Assembly (NCBI GenBank): GCA_037447655.1
Contig: JBBHKE010000049.1
Location: forward strand, 1 to 64,000
Length of the DNA: 64,000 nt
Direction: 5' to 3'
Source: Zygnema cylindricum
Lineage: Eukaryota; Streptophyta; Zygnematophyceae; Zygnematales; Zygnemataceae
Shown here: positions 1 through 9,439 of the stretch, one piece after another
Layout: every line of letters starts with the position of its first letter
Position numbering within the stretch: position 1 is the stretch's first letter
Notes under the pieces: generated by a model
Told to the model about the DNA's origin: nothing
Databases searched by the model: none
Seen by the model: the letters and a program-made list of their open reading frames with translations, nothing else
Made by a program: the position numbers and the translations under genes

Positions 1-135
1 TACTATCTATTGATGTAGTTTCAGCTTGTTTTGTTATTTCTGCAGAATTCTGTGTTGATTCAAAGTAGGCTGTTTTTGGGTAGTCTGTGGTGCTTCCGAG
101 GGTGAATCCATGGCTAGAAATGGCTATAGACAACA
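1..135 (+). repeat. 3' end of an R9-type LTR
   Basis: This matches the last ~135 bp of the R9 LTR (compare 39965-40096) and ends in the same GACAACA terminus. An ATG at 110 begins a leader reading M-A-R-N-G-Y-R-Q-Q, equivalent to the Gag leader in the R9 LTR. The bases right after the LTR (136 onward) are not a primer site; they are minus-strand copia integrase (R1). So this is the 3' end of a solo LTR or 3' LTR inserted into R1, with the rest left of the window. Confidence 0.75.
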
Positions 136-905
136 GGTTCTGTGCAACTTCTCACTCCAGGCTTGGTATTCTTTGAAGTACTTTGGTGTTTCAGACTTTT
201 GTTTTTAGGAAGTAAACTCTAGAATATGTGGACCAATCTTCAGTAATTTTCAGCAAATACCTCTTCCCCCCAACGGAAGGTACCCTTGTTGGTCCCCAGA
301 TATTTGTGTGGACCAGATCTAGTACTTTATCACCTCTATACGTGGCAATTTTGAGAAAGGGAAGTCTGTGAGCCTTACCTTAGGCAAAACCACTACAATC
401 ATCAATCATTTCATTATCCCCAAACTGAATGCCTTCTACCACACCCCGGTTCTTCATTTCCCTCAGCCTATCAAAATGCTCATGCCCCTACCGCTTATGC
501 TAGATCATCAAGCTCGGGACACCACCATAGTAAGCACTCTTTTTTTCATTACTCACGTTAAGCCTAAATATTCCTTAGCTTCCCTTATCTGCTGTGAAGT
601 AGACTTCATCTTTGTACTTAGCTGTAAAGACTCCCTTTCTAGTGAAGGTATCAAAATCCTTGTCATCTAATACAAAAGTAGACACAAGATTTTTACTCAA
701 CTAAGGAATATAGAGCACATCTGAAAAGGTGAGTATAGAAGTCTTACCCTCCACTAAGACTTTCAAATCTACAGAGCCTACTAGATCTTTTGTTACTAAT
801 CTCCCATCCCCATACTCTATTTCTACTGTAGGTATCTTTCTTAACTTAGTGAAGATGTGTCTGTCACTACACATATGCATGGATGCACCTGAATCGATGA
901 TCCAT
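136..905 (-). pseudogene. pol: R1 protease and N-terminal integrase (broken)
   Basis: The aspartic protease motif D-S-G-A reads on the minus strand at about 883-897 and keeps its catalytic Asp. It is followed by the GAG-pre-integrase zinc-finger region (W-H-K-R and L-G-H near 440-520). The first integrase catalytic motif, H-T-D-I-W-G in sister copies, reads H-T-N here (about 270-300), so the first catalytic Asp is lost. Several frame changes separate the blocks. The reading stops at 136, before the second catalytic Asp. Non-functional. Confidence 0.8.
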
Positions 906-2046
906 CCTTCTTGTGGAGCTTATCGAATGGCTCCAACAGCACACTTCGGTTTCCGAAGGATCTCCTTCTCCTCAAGATTCTTGTTGAGAAGAAGCTCCAC
1001 ATCCTCCTCCGCTGAGGACTCGTCCTCCTCAGTTTCTCATTTTACTCCTGTGACCACAAGTGCATTCTTCTTCCCTTCGGAAGAATCCCCTCCACGGTTT
1101 TCTTGGAGCCTTAGCTCCGACAGCTTGATGCTATCAGCTATGAAGTGTCCTGGCTTTATGCAGAAGTGGCAAAGACCCTTTGGAGGCATAGGTTCTCCAG
1201 AATGATCCCCTTTGAAGCTGTTGTACGGCTTCTTTGGATCTTTCCTCTACCGGTCCTTTCCGGCAGCTAGAGCTTGGACGTTGTTTCCTCCCCTAAGGAT
1301 CTCAATGGTGTTCTCCTGCACGAGTATCATTCGAACCACGGTGTTCCACTTCCAAGAACTATCATCCATTTCTTGCACTCGGTACACTATGTTCTCATAC
1401 TCCTCAGACAACTTCATGATGAGGGTGTTAACTTTCATCTTCATTGTGCCTGTCCATCCGACACTTTCCATCTCCATGTACAGACAAGAGATATCGTTAC
1501 AATAGTCTAACATCTTCCCTCCTTTGTAAGTATAACTCATCAACCTTTGCTCAACCAGCTGAAGCTCTTGAATGGTACGTGCTCTATAAATCTCCACTAA
1601 AGTCATCCAAATCTTCTAGACCTTAAAGATGTGAAGATGAGAGGTTGCCAAAGCGTGAGTGAGGTGCCTCAAAATGAAATGTCTGGCAGTCATGTTGGTG
1701 TACTCTCACATTTGAATATCATTTTGCTCAGTCTTTATGGCCACCGCTCCGGGTGCCGTGGCGATAGAAGTGAGAGGTATCTCCTTTCCTTTCCCTTTTT
1801 TGGACACACTATTGTCCCCGTCATCTGTCTCCTCCGTTTGAGCAAATGCTCCTGCACAAAACCTCACTCCTCCAAACCCTGGTGGATTTCCCTGAGATGG
1901 ACGTTCACTTGTCCACTAACAATACCCTAGTATCGTTTTTCACAAAATGCCCTTGTCATCATGGCTTCCTAGTAAATAAACCCAGATCCGTTGGATATGG
2001 GCACCTTAGAGGGTGGGCCTATAACCTGCAATTCTGTATCCCCCAT
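906..2046 (-). pseudogene. gag: R1 gag, starting in the LTR (broken)
   Basis: The minus-strand ATG at 2046-2044 lies inside the LTR and reads M-G-D-T-E-L-Q before crossing the LTR end into the primer site (V-I-G-P). The best-preserved part, 1606-1247 (119 codons), is the copia-type Gag domain (UBN2-like), with the motif Y-K-G-G-K-M-L-D-Y-C-N-D. Near 1140-1190 a CCHC zinc knuckle reads C-H-F-C then G-H-F-I-A-D-S, so its last Cys is Ser. Stops interrupt the N-terminal third. Gag would form the virus-like particle and its knuckle bind element RNA; this copy is dead. Confidence 0.8.
2014..2026 (-). other. R1 primer-binding site (half-tRNA iMet type)
   Basis: On the minus strand this reads GGTTATAGGCCCA, one mismatch from the GGTTATGGGCCCA of the sister elements. 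It lies directly after the TG-TGCA end of the LTR. Confidence 0.8.
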
Positions 2047-2664
2047 TTGGACAGCAAAATTTAGGAAGCCTCTAAGTAGTTTTTCACTAACCCACTTTTA
2101 ACTAGAACAGCTGCTACTCAAGCAGGCAAATAGCAGGTCATGTTACGTCCGAAAACCGCAAAAAAGGCTATTCCGGGATTTCGGCAATGATGCCGACCGT
2201 CGGATCCAAACCAGCTTCTAATGCTCGCCGTCCAAAATAACCAGTGTCCGGTACATGTGTTTCGTACACACTAAAACTCAATTAGTTTCTATATTTTTAA
2301 TTTATTATTCTGTTAAACGAATTAATGATCTAGCTAATGTTTAAATAGCTATCAAACCCTATGTATCCTAACGGACTACTACGACAGACTGGTAAGAGCT
2401 GACGGCTACGCCTCGCTCTGCCGGTCAGAGGTTCGTGTCTTGCCGAACTCAACCTTTTTGTTGAGAGTGACTTAGGTCACTCTTTAGTCCTGCCTATGGA
2501 GCAGAGGCACCCAGGCTCCACCGCCCTCTCTCTCATTCAATGACTACAACAAGTATGGGGGCTAGAGAGAGAAGGTGGAGGCAGGTTGCCTGTGCTTTTT
2601 CTTTTTGCTATTTTACCTAATTAAGATCTAGGAAATACCTTCCCTAAATCTAGTGATTTCAACA
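2027..2664 (-). repeat. R1 5' LTR, internally deleted
   Basis: Minus-strand LTR starting TGTTGAAAT (2664) and ending TTGCA (2027). It is 638 bp against about 1000 bp for sister LTRs. A gap near 2130 removes the TATA region and upstream U3 sequence. The antisense tRNA-like module (GAGGTTCG near 2425) is retained. Confidence 0.85.
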
Positions 2665-3302
2665 ATTTGCTCCCTTGAGAAGTAGGTTATGGGTGGTCAA
2701 AGATGACCTTTTGTACAAAAGCACTCTAGGAGAAAGGCGGCTACCTACAATTTGGCTCAGTCTTAAACTCCTATCTAAACCCTCTACTACTAGAGTATGG
2801 CACCAATCGCAACACTGTATTGTACAGAAAGGTACTGGTGGCCGAGTACTAAACCCTGTACTACTAGAGTACGGCACAAATCAAAACACTGTATCGTAGA
2901 GAAAGGTAATCGTGGCTGATTTCTTTCTGTACGGCCATTGTACGGCATGGCCATAAAGGTGACGCCAGTCACATGTGGACTTGTTATGATGTTTCTCGGA
3001 GATCGCGTAAATCAATGAGATACCGCCACGTGTCATCTAGTGTGGCGATGAGCAAAAACCGGAAAGGCGGCCATTTCGCAATGTCGCCTCGCACCATAGC
3101 CGTCTGATCCAAGTCGGCTTATAACACAAGCCGTCAAAATAAATGTCCATAACATCTGTTTTGTGTGGTATATTAATTACAAAGGATTCTATGCACTAAA
3201 ATATCGTTTTGATCGTTAAATGGAATTCCCTATATATACATGTTAAAAAAGTTATCATACCCTATATATCTCAGCACAGTTCTTAGACTAAAGGATAAAG
3301 CT
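2665..3302 (-). repeat. R2 3' LTR, segment 1
   Basis: Minus-strand LTR of the class used by R10/R11, recognised by the U5 end (...CTTCTCAAGGGAGCAAAT), the TGACACGTGG box and the GTAC-rich U3. It is split by R3 at 3303 and resumes at 7525. A 74-bp tandem duplication lies at about 2777-2925. Confidence 0.7.
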
Positions 3303-4492
3303 TGTTGACATTTGAGTATTTTCTAGGTCTTCATTTAGGATAGGAATAAGCAGTGGCAGTCTGCCTCTGACTCCCTTCTCTAAGCCCCCACACTTGTTGT
3401 AGACACTGAAGGCTGCAGAGGGAGCTAGAGCCATGGCAGCCTAAGCTCTCCAGAGAGACAGGAGTAGAAAATGGTATGTTTACTAAAAGAATATTTGACG
3501 GATCCAGGATTTGATCCTGGTACCTACCATCCGTCAAACAAACTGTAGCCGTTAGATTTAACCATTTAGTCTAAGGCTAGTGACAGAACGTATGTGGTTT
3601 GATAATTATATAAACAGATACGTGTAGACGAATTCATTTAACGACTTCAATAGATTTTGAGTACATAGATACAGTTTAGAGTAGTATGGTTTACGCGAAA
3701 CTAATGCAGCGCATTTGTTTCGACGGCGCAACAAATACCGCGCATTTGTTTCGATGGCGAAACAAATACCGCGCACATATTTTCGACGGGTTGAATTAAA
3801 TGCCGGATTTAATCGACGGCAGTGGTGCGAGCCGAGATTTCGGATAAGCCGCCTTGGCGTTTTCTGGCGTCGCCACTCCGGGTGACACGTGGAAATGCGC
3901 TGGAGGATTGCCGAATCTCCAGAACGCAAGATAACAAATCTGGATGTGAAAATTGTCTGTTCTTCTACAATTGCCGTACAGAAAGTACTCTGGCGCCTAT
4001 ACTTTTTTGTACGGTGCAGTCCTGTGATTGGTGCCGTATTTCAGTAGAAGGGGTTTAGAGAGGGACTAGGACTTAGAATTTTTGGGTAGGTAGCCGCCTC
4101 TCCCAGAGAGCACCTTGTATAAATGGCAAACTTTGGCCACCCATAACTATCAATTCAGTTGACCATTTTCAGTGTTTCTTTTTGCTGCGGACTCACCTGA
4201 GTCCAAGCTACACAACGGTGTAGTCTCTTAATGTCTTTGCTGCCTGGGTGGCTGTATTTCTAAGGGAAAGTCAAAGTGGGTGAATGTGTCCAAATCTCAT
4301 ATTCTAACTTTGCATTCTGTGGTTGAACTGAGCACACAGAAAGTGTTATTGCACAAGGGTGAAGCTCTATTCGGGTTGTGATTGTCAAGGGGTCAGTCAT
4401 TTGGGTTTATATCAAGTTGGAGTCGGCACTATTTAGATTAGCTTTCTTTGGACCTGCGAATTCTGTGTGGCAATGGAGCCTATATAATTTTA
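3303..4492 (+). repeat. R3 5' LTR
   Basis: 1190 bp, starting TGTTGACATT and ending TATAATTTTA; the 3' LTR copy ends AATTTCA, so the terminal CA is mutated here. It contains an antisense tRNA-like double hairpin (3494-3538), a CACGTG box (3886-3891), GTAC-rich U3 and a TATA box TATAAA at 4118-4123, 370 bp before its end. The ancestral Gag ATG is at 4473, but two stops within the LTR (4485, 4491) now follow it. Confidence 0.9.
3494..3538 (-). promoter_or_regulatory. Double hairpin with tRNA T-arm character in LTR
   Basis: The outer stem pairs TTTGACGGAT (3494-3503) with ATCCGTCAAA (3529-3538), a perfect 10 bp. The inner arm is CCAGGAT-TTG-ATCCTGG (3504-3520), a perfect 7 bp. Read antisense, the inner arm gives GGATCAAATCC, one base from the Pol III B-box consensus. 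An A-box-like TAGACTAAATGG lies further along the antisense strand. The same structure recurs in R6, R10, R11, R12 and S4 LTRs with compensating and non-compensating changes. Confidence 0.6.
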
Positions 4493-5650
4493 GGTTATGG
4501 ACCCACCATCTAGGGTGCCTATGTTTAATGGAACAAACTTCAATTATTGGGAGTTTACAATGGAGGGATTGATTTTCGAGAAGCACTTATGGGGAATTGT
4601 TTTGGGACAAGTGAGGTGTGCGCCACCGGGCTTTGGAGGAGCTCACTATGGAGAATCATCTGAGGCTGCCGAGAAAACCAACCGGAGTTAAGATGCAACG
4701 GGAGGTGAAGGGAAAATCAATTCCGTGGAAAGGGAAATAGAGGAGAAAGATAAAGGGACACCAATGGTGAGGGGAGCTAGGCTCTTGGCTATGGTTCCAC
4801 TTGTGGGGGCTATAAACGAACTAAAAAATGAAGAAAATGATAGGAAAATTTTGGAATATAAAAACACTATAGCAAAACATCTCATACTTAGATATGTGTT
4901 TAAGCCCATAGCTATCACTCTTTTAAGACTAATCAAGTCTTCGAAAATCTGGGAAACACTAATTCAGATTTATAAGAGTGAGACTATACAGAGACAGCTG
5001 TTAGTAAGACAAGAAATAGAGGTCTATGTTTATAAAGGCGGTAGCATGATAGAGTTTTGCAATGCTATTGCTGCGTTATACGTTGAGCTTGCTAGTGCGG
5101 GATATGTAGAATCTGGGAAGAGAAAGATTAATACACTAATCATGAAGCTCCCATATGAGTACGAAGACATCATTTACCGTATGTAGGGAATCGATGGATC
5201 CTCATGGACTTGGAGCATTACCATGGGGATAATACTTGTGAGGGAAAGCACTTTGGAGCTTCGTAGAGGAAGTGACAGGGGACTGCATTTACAGCTGGTG
5301 GTGACTGGCGAAAGCGTGATGTGAGGAACGGTGGTGACAAGCAGAAGCGTGATGAGAGGAAGAAAGAAAAAGGTAAACCTTATTCAAACTTCGGTGGAAG
5401 GAGAGGGAGAGGACAAGAAAGGGGAACTCTGAAAAATGGGGTTTGCTTCGCTTGTAGGAAACCAGGTCACTATATGGAGGAGTATTCTTGTTTGGAAGAA
5501 CTTAGAAGTTGGTATGTGAATGAGGAGGAAGAAGGGCAGAGGAGAAAGAGGATGAAGAAATCTTGGAGCTTCTTCATATCGGTAGAATGGAAAAGAGAGA
5601 AAAGTACACAGAAATTCCACGAAGGCAACTGTTTGGTTTTGGAGGTATAA
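4473..5650 (+). pseudogene. gag: R3 gag (two frameshifts, several stops)
   Basis: The reading begins in the LTR at 4473 and passes through the primer site as V-M-D-P-P-S-R-V-P, the copia Gag N-terminus. In-frame stops fall at 4485, 4491, 4689 and 5184. The open block 4725-5186 (153 codons) holds the Gag core with Y-K-G-G-S-M-I-E-F-C-N. The frame shifts near 5280 into 5321-5650, which carries an R/G/K-rich stretch and a knuckle C-F-A-C-R-K-P-G-H-Y-M-E-E-Y, where the fourth ligand is Tyr. A second shift near 5540 leads into the next ORF. The damage is moderate for its age. Confidence 0.85.
4493..4505 (+). other. R3 primer-binding site
   Basis: GGTTATGGACCCA, one mismatch from the half-tRNA iMet site GGTTATGGGCCCA. 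It is immediately after the LTR and inside the Gag reading frame. Confidence 0.85.
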
Positions 5651-6333
5651 GAGAAGTAAAGAGAGAGGATGTACTTGAGGATGTTAAGGAGTGTGAAGTG
5701 GATGACTTAGAAATGAGAAAGTCAGATCTAGGATCCATAAGTGAAAATGGGAAAGATAAAATTAATAAGGATAATTTTATAGATATTTTGAAAATAGAAA
5801 TCTGGTCGGAAAGGGAAACTTCAACGGATTCCGAGGAAACGGGAGAAGTGACACTAGAAAGGGTTTTAAAGGATAGGGGAGAAGAGAAATATTTATTGGG
5901 AATAAATTTAGAAAATAATAGTGGAAAGAAATTGATGGGAGAGAGTGAGGAAAGTTCAATTTTTGGGGGTAATGGGTTTGACATCACCAAAGGGAGTGAT
6001 GGCATTTATGAAGGTGTGCCTGTAAAAGAATTAGCATCTGGGTGTATGTTGCAGATTGGAGATGGGGCTGGCTGTTTGGATTGCAAGAGGGAAATCGGTT
6101 TGTGTGTGGATGGAAAAGTGATGCAGTGGATAAAATCTTTGCTCGGATTTATGAAAAGTGGGATGTTAAATAAAATGTGTGATGCAATTATTATTTCGAT
6201 TCATCTAATGCATTGTGTTAAATACGAGAGTATTTTCATAAGTTTTATGAAAGGAAAAGGAAAAAGGAAAAAAAAAAAGAAAAATGGGAGGGGATGTTTG
6301 TTTATTTGTTTGTTGGAGTTGAAAGGAAAATAG
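5563..6333 (+). CDS. R3 ORF of unknown function after Gag
   Basis: An open frame of 256 codons. Its first ~30 residues (K-Y-T-E-I-P-R-R-Q then G-G-I-R-E) match the Gag C-terminus of the full copia elements just upstream of the protease. The rest is not pol. It is acidic and rich in E, D, K, S and N up to about residue 150. A Cys/Gly segment (G-C-M-L-Q-I-G-D-G-A-G-C-L-D-C) follows, then a hydrophobic part and a lysine run near the C-terminus (6255-6285). I do not recognise a family. It ends 18 bp before the 3' LTR and sits where pol should be. It may be a Gag C-terminal extension or captured sequence. Confidence 0.55.
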   Translation: MELLHIGRMEKREKYTEIPRRQLFGFGGIREVKREDVLEDVKECEVDDLEMRKSDLGSISENGKDKINKDNFIDILKIEIWSERETSTDSEETGEVTLERVLKDRGEEKYLLGINLENNSGKKLMGESEESSIFGGNGFDITKGSDGIYEGVPVKELASGCMLQIGDGAGCLDCKREIGLCVDGKVMQWIKSLLGFMKSGMLNKMCDAIIISIHLMHCVKYESIFISFMKGKGKRKKKKKNGRGCLFICLLELKGK

Positions 6334-6339
6334 ACTAGA

Positions 6340-6351
6340 AAATAGGGGGAG
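6340..6351 (+). other. R3 polypurine tract
   Basis: AAATAGGGGGAG immediately precedes the 3' LTR. The same position in full-length copies reads AAATAAGGGGAG. It would prime plus-strand DNA synthesis. Confidence 0.8.
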
Positions 6352-7519
6352 TGTTGATATTTGATTATTTTCTAGGTCTTTATTTAGGATAGGAAAAAGC
6401 AGAGGCAGTCTGCCTCTGACTACCTTCTCTAAGCCCCCACACTTGTTGTAGTCACTAAAGGCTGGAGAGGGAGCTAGAGCCATGGTTGCCTAAGCTCTCC
6501 AAAGAGACATGAGTATATAATGGTATGTTTACTAAAAGGGTATTTGACGGATCCAGGATTTGATCCTGGTACCTACCGTCCGTCAAACAAACCGTAGCCA
6601 TTAGCTTTAACCATTTAGTATAAGAATAGTGACAGAACGTATGTGGTTTGATAACTATATAAACAGATACGTGTAGGCGAATTCATTTAACGACTTGAAT
6701 AAATTGTGAGTACATAGATACAATTTAGAGTATTATGGTTTACGCGAAACTAATACAACGCATTTGTTTCGACGGCGAAACAAATACCGCGCACATACTT
6801 TCGACGGGTTGAATTGAATGCCGGATTTAATTGACGGCCGTGGTGCGAGCCGAGACTCCGGATTAGCCGCCTTGGCGTTTTCTGGCGTCACCACTCCGGA
6901 TGACACGTGGAAATGCGCTGAGGATTGCGGAATCTTCGGAATGCAAGATAACAAATATGGATGTGACATTTGTCACCTGTATGGTCTTGTTGTACAATTG
7001 CCGTACATAAAGTACTCCGGCGCCTGTACTTTTTTTACGGTGCAGTCCTGTGATTGGCGCCGTACTTCATTAGAAGGGGTTTAGAGGGGGACTAGGACCT
7101 AGAATTTTTGGGTAGGTAGCCGCCTCTCCTAGAGAGCACCTTGTATAAATGGCAAACTTTGGCCACCCATAACTATCAATTTAATTGACCATTTTTAGTG
7201 ATTCTTTTTGCTGTGGACTCACGCGAGTCCACGCTACACAGAGGTGTAGTCGGTGAGAGTCTTTGCCTACTTGGATGGCTGCATTTCTAAGGGAAAGTCA
7301 AAGTGGTTGAATGTGTCCAAATCTTATATTCTAACTTTGCTTTCTGTGGTTGAACTGAGCACACTGAAAGTGTTATTTCATAAGGGTGAAGCTCTATTGG
7401 GGTTGTGATTGTCAAGGGGTCAGTCATTTGGGTTTATATCAAGTTGGAGTCGGCACTATCTAGATTAGCTTCCTTTGGACCAGCGAATTCTGTGTGGCAA
7501 TGAAGCCCATAAAATTTCA
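6352..7519 (+). repeat. R3 3' LTR
   Basis: 1168 bp, TGTTGATATT...AATTTCA. It is aligned throughout with the 5' LTR; differences include a missing ~22-bp stretch of the reiterated GCGCATTTGTTTCGA segment. CACGTG lies at 6904-6909. The leader ATG reads M-K-P-I-K-F and would complete a Gln codon with the next base. Confidence 0.9.
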
Positions 7520-7524
7520 AAGCT

Positions 7525-7637
7525 AACAAATACTAGCTACTCTAACGGACGGTAAGTACTACAATCAAATCCCAGCTTCGGCAACCTTTTTTGTAAGGTC
7601 TAATCTTAGCCTACTTCTTGTCTCGTTGGGCAACATA
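7525..7637 (-). repeat. R2 3' LTR, segment 2
   Basis: Continuation of R2's LTR after the R3 insertion. The left flank ends GGATAAAGCT and this resumes after the duplicated AAGCT. It holds part of the tRNA-like module (ACGGACGGTA). It is interrupted again by R4 at 7638. Confidence 0.65.
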
Positions 7638-7764
7638 TGTTGAAATGACTAGTTTTGGGGTATTTCTAGGTCTAAATAGATTAGGCGAAAAAAGATAAGA
7701 AAAGTGCAGGCAGCCTGCCTCCATCTCTTCTCTCTTGCCCCCATACTTGTTGTAGTCACTTAAG
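7638..7764 (+). repeat. R4 5' LTR, first part
   Basis: The first 127 bp of the LTR, TGTTGAAATGACTAG..., interrupted by R5 just after TTAAG. It continues at 20549. Confidence 0.9.
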
Positions 7765-8752
7765 TGTTGAAATTATTAGATTTATAAGGTATTTTCTAGG
7801 TCTTAATACATTAGTTTAAACAGGAAAAGTAAAGCTCACGCAGCTTGCGTCCACCTCTTCCCTCTATCCCTCATACTTGTTGTAATCATTGAAAGATAGA
7901 GAGGAAGGTGGAGCCATGGCTGCCTCAGCTCCATAGAAAGGACTTAAGAGTGACCTTAGTCACTCTCAACAAAAGGTTGAGTCTAGCAGGACTCGAACCT
8001 CTAACCGGCAGAGCGCGGCGTAGTCGTAAGCTCTAAACGGTCTGTCGTAGAAGTTCGTTACAATACATGGGTTATATATTTATTTAAACATTGAGTAGAA
8101 CTTTTAATCTGATTAACGTAACTATGAATAGGAAACACAGAACACATCAGATTGAGTGCGTACAACCCGCCGTACGAAAAAAATGAATTGGACATTTATT
8201 TCGACGGCGTGAATTAAATGTCGGTCTCTATGCTACGGCGCTTATCGTCGCCGAGGTCCCGGATTGGTCATTTTGGCTCTTTTCGGACGTGGCGTGACGT
8301 GGCGTGACCTAGCGATACGTGGCAAGATTGAATTGAGCAGCGGGCATCCCAGACAACATAATAACGACTCACACAGCGACATGCGTCCACTCCATGACCT
8401 TGTCGTATAGTGGCCGTACAGAAAGTACATTGGCCACTGTACTTTTGGGTATTTTATAGTCTCCTGATTGGAGGGTACTTCACTAGATAGGGGTTTTTGG
8501 TAGATAGCACCTCTCCCTCTTAGAGAGCTTGTATAAACTTGCATTTTTGCCAACACATAACTTATCGGTTGGTTGGCCGTTTTCAGGGATTCTTTTTGCA
8601 ACAGACTCAAGGGAGTCCAAGCTCCATAGGGGTGCAATTAACCTCTCATTTTGCCTTCGTGGACAGCAGTGGATGTGGTTGTGAGTGGGTTAGTTAAATA
8701 CTATATAGAGGCTTCCTATATTGTGTGGTCCAATGGAGGACACAAAATCGCA
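7765..8752 (+). repeat. R5 5' LTR
   Basis: 988 bp, TGTTGAAATT...AAAATCGCA. It contains an imperfect hairpin AGAGTGAC/GTCACTCT, the antisense tRNA-like module (7973-8054), an AGTGGCC/GGCCACT inverted repeat in U3, a TATAAA at 8532-8537 (216 bp before the end) and the Gag ATG at 8733. Confidence 0.9.
7973..8054 (-). promoter_or_regulatory. Antisense tRNA-like module (A/B-box-like) in LTR
   Basis: On the minus strand this region has a D-arm-like stretch ending TTTAGAGC, then a B-box-like GAGGTTCGAGTCC followed by TTTT. Sister LTRs (R4, S1, S2, R8) keep GGTTAGAGC and GGTTCGAGTCC even more exactly. GGTTCGAGTCC fits the Pol III B box and T-arm consensus. It is not a complete cloverleaf: the anticodon region is too long. 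I read it as a tRNA-derived segment embedded antisense in the LTR. Confidence 0.55.
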
Positions 8753-9439
8753 GGTTATGGGCCCACACTCTAAGGTGCCCACCTTCAATGGATTTGGGTT
8801 CATTTATTGGGAAGCCATGATGATGAGAGCTTTGTGAGAAAAAAAATACTAGGGTATTGTCAGTGGACAAGTGAAACGTCCACCTTCGGGAACTCCACAA
8901 GGATTTGGAGGAGTACGGTTTCATGCAGCAATGCCTGCCTTAGCGGAGGAGGCAGATGATGGGGACAGCAGTGTGTCCGAAAAGGGGAAAGTGAAGGAGA
9001 CACCCCTTACTCCTATTGCCACTGTACCGAGAGCGGGAGCGGCTACCGTGATGACCGCGGAGAACGATACTCAAATGTGGGAGGATGTAAACATGGTTGC
9101 CAAGAAATTCATTATGAGGCACCTCACTCAAGCTTTGGCAACTCCTCATCTTCACATTTACAAGGCAAAGGAGTTGTGGGTGAGTTTGGTGGAGATTTAT
9201 AGAGCTGAACTATTCATGAGCCCCAGTTGGCTGAGCAAAAGCTAGTGAGTTACACTTACAAAGGAGGAAAGATGTTAGATTATTGAAATGATATTTCTTG
9301 TTTGTATATGGAGATGGAAAGTGCCGGGTGGAGAGGTACAATGAAAATGAAAGTTAACACCCTTATCACGAAGTTACCAAATGAGTACAGAAACATAGTG
9401 TAGCGAGTACAAGAAATGGCTGATAGTTCATGGAAATGA
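8733..9439 (+). pseudogene. gag: R5 gag, N-terminal part (broken)
   Basis: The ATG at 8733 lies in the LTR and reads M-E-D-T-K-S-Q-V-M-G-P through the primer site. The block 8871-9245 holds the Gag core start (A-E-N-D-T-Q-M-W-E-D-V-N-M). Stops include TGA at 8837-8839 and later ones near 9244 and 9284. R6 cuts the reading at 9440. It resumes at 15851 after the AATGG duplication. Confidence 0.8.
8753..8767 (+). other. R5 primer-binding site
   Basis: GGTTATGGGCCCACA. The first 14 bases match the complement of the plant initiator tRNA-Met anticodon region. Confidence 0.85.

Larger units (their letters stand above)
136..2664 (-). mobile_element. R1: Ty1/copia element, 5' half only
   Basis: Reading leftward from 2664: a 5' LTR, a primer site, gag, protease and the start of integrase. 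The integrase reading stops at 136, where an R9-type LTR has been inserted. The 3' half lies outside the window or is lost. R1 abuts R2's LTR at 2665, so it was probably inserted there; only one end is visible, so the target duplication cannot be checked. Confidence 0.85.
3303..7519 (+). mobile_element. R3: complete gag-only (TR-GAG-like) LTR element
   Basis: Two LTRs (3303-4492 and 6352-7519) flank an interior of only 1.86 kb. The element is bounded by a perfect 5-bp target duplication AAGCT (3298-3302 and 7520-7524). The interior holds a primer site, gag with a zinc knuckle, a long ORF of unknown function and a purine tract. I see no protease D-S-G-A, integrase H-T-D or RT YVDD motif in any frame. 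Gag homology to the full elements continues to the segment just upstream of where the protease should begin (E-I-P-R-R-Q ... I-R-E), then stops. It would have needed pol from another copia element. Confidence 0.9.

Noticed and set aside
136-148. Possible primer site GGTTCTGTGCAAC after the LTR end at 135
   Set aside because: The following sequence reads as minus-strand copia integrase of R1 without interruption, so it is target flank, not a primer site.
368-670. 100-codon plus-strand ORF and similar ORFs opposite pol
   Set aside because: These are antisense shadows of integrase and RT. Equivalent ORFs recur opposite the same domain in several elements.
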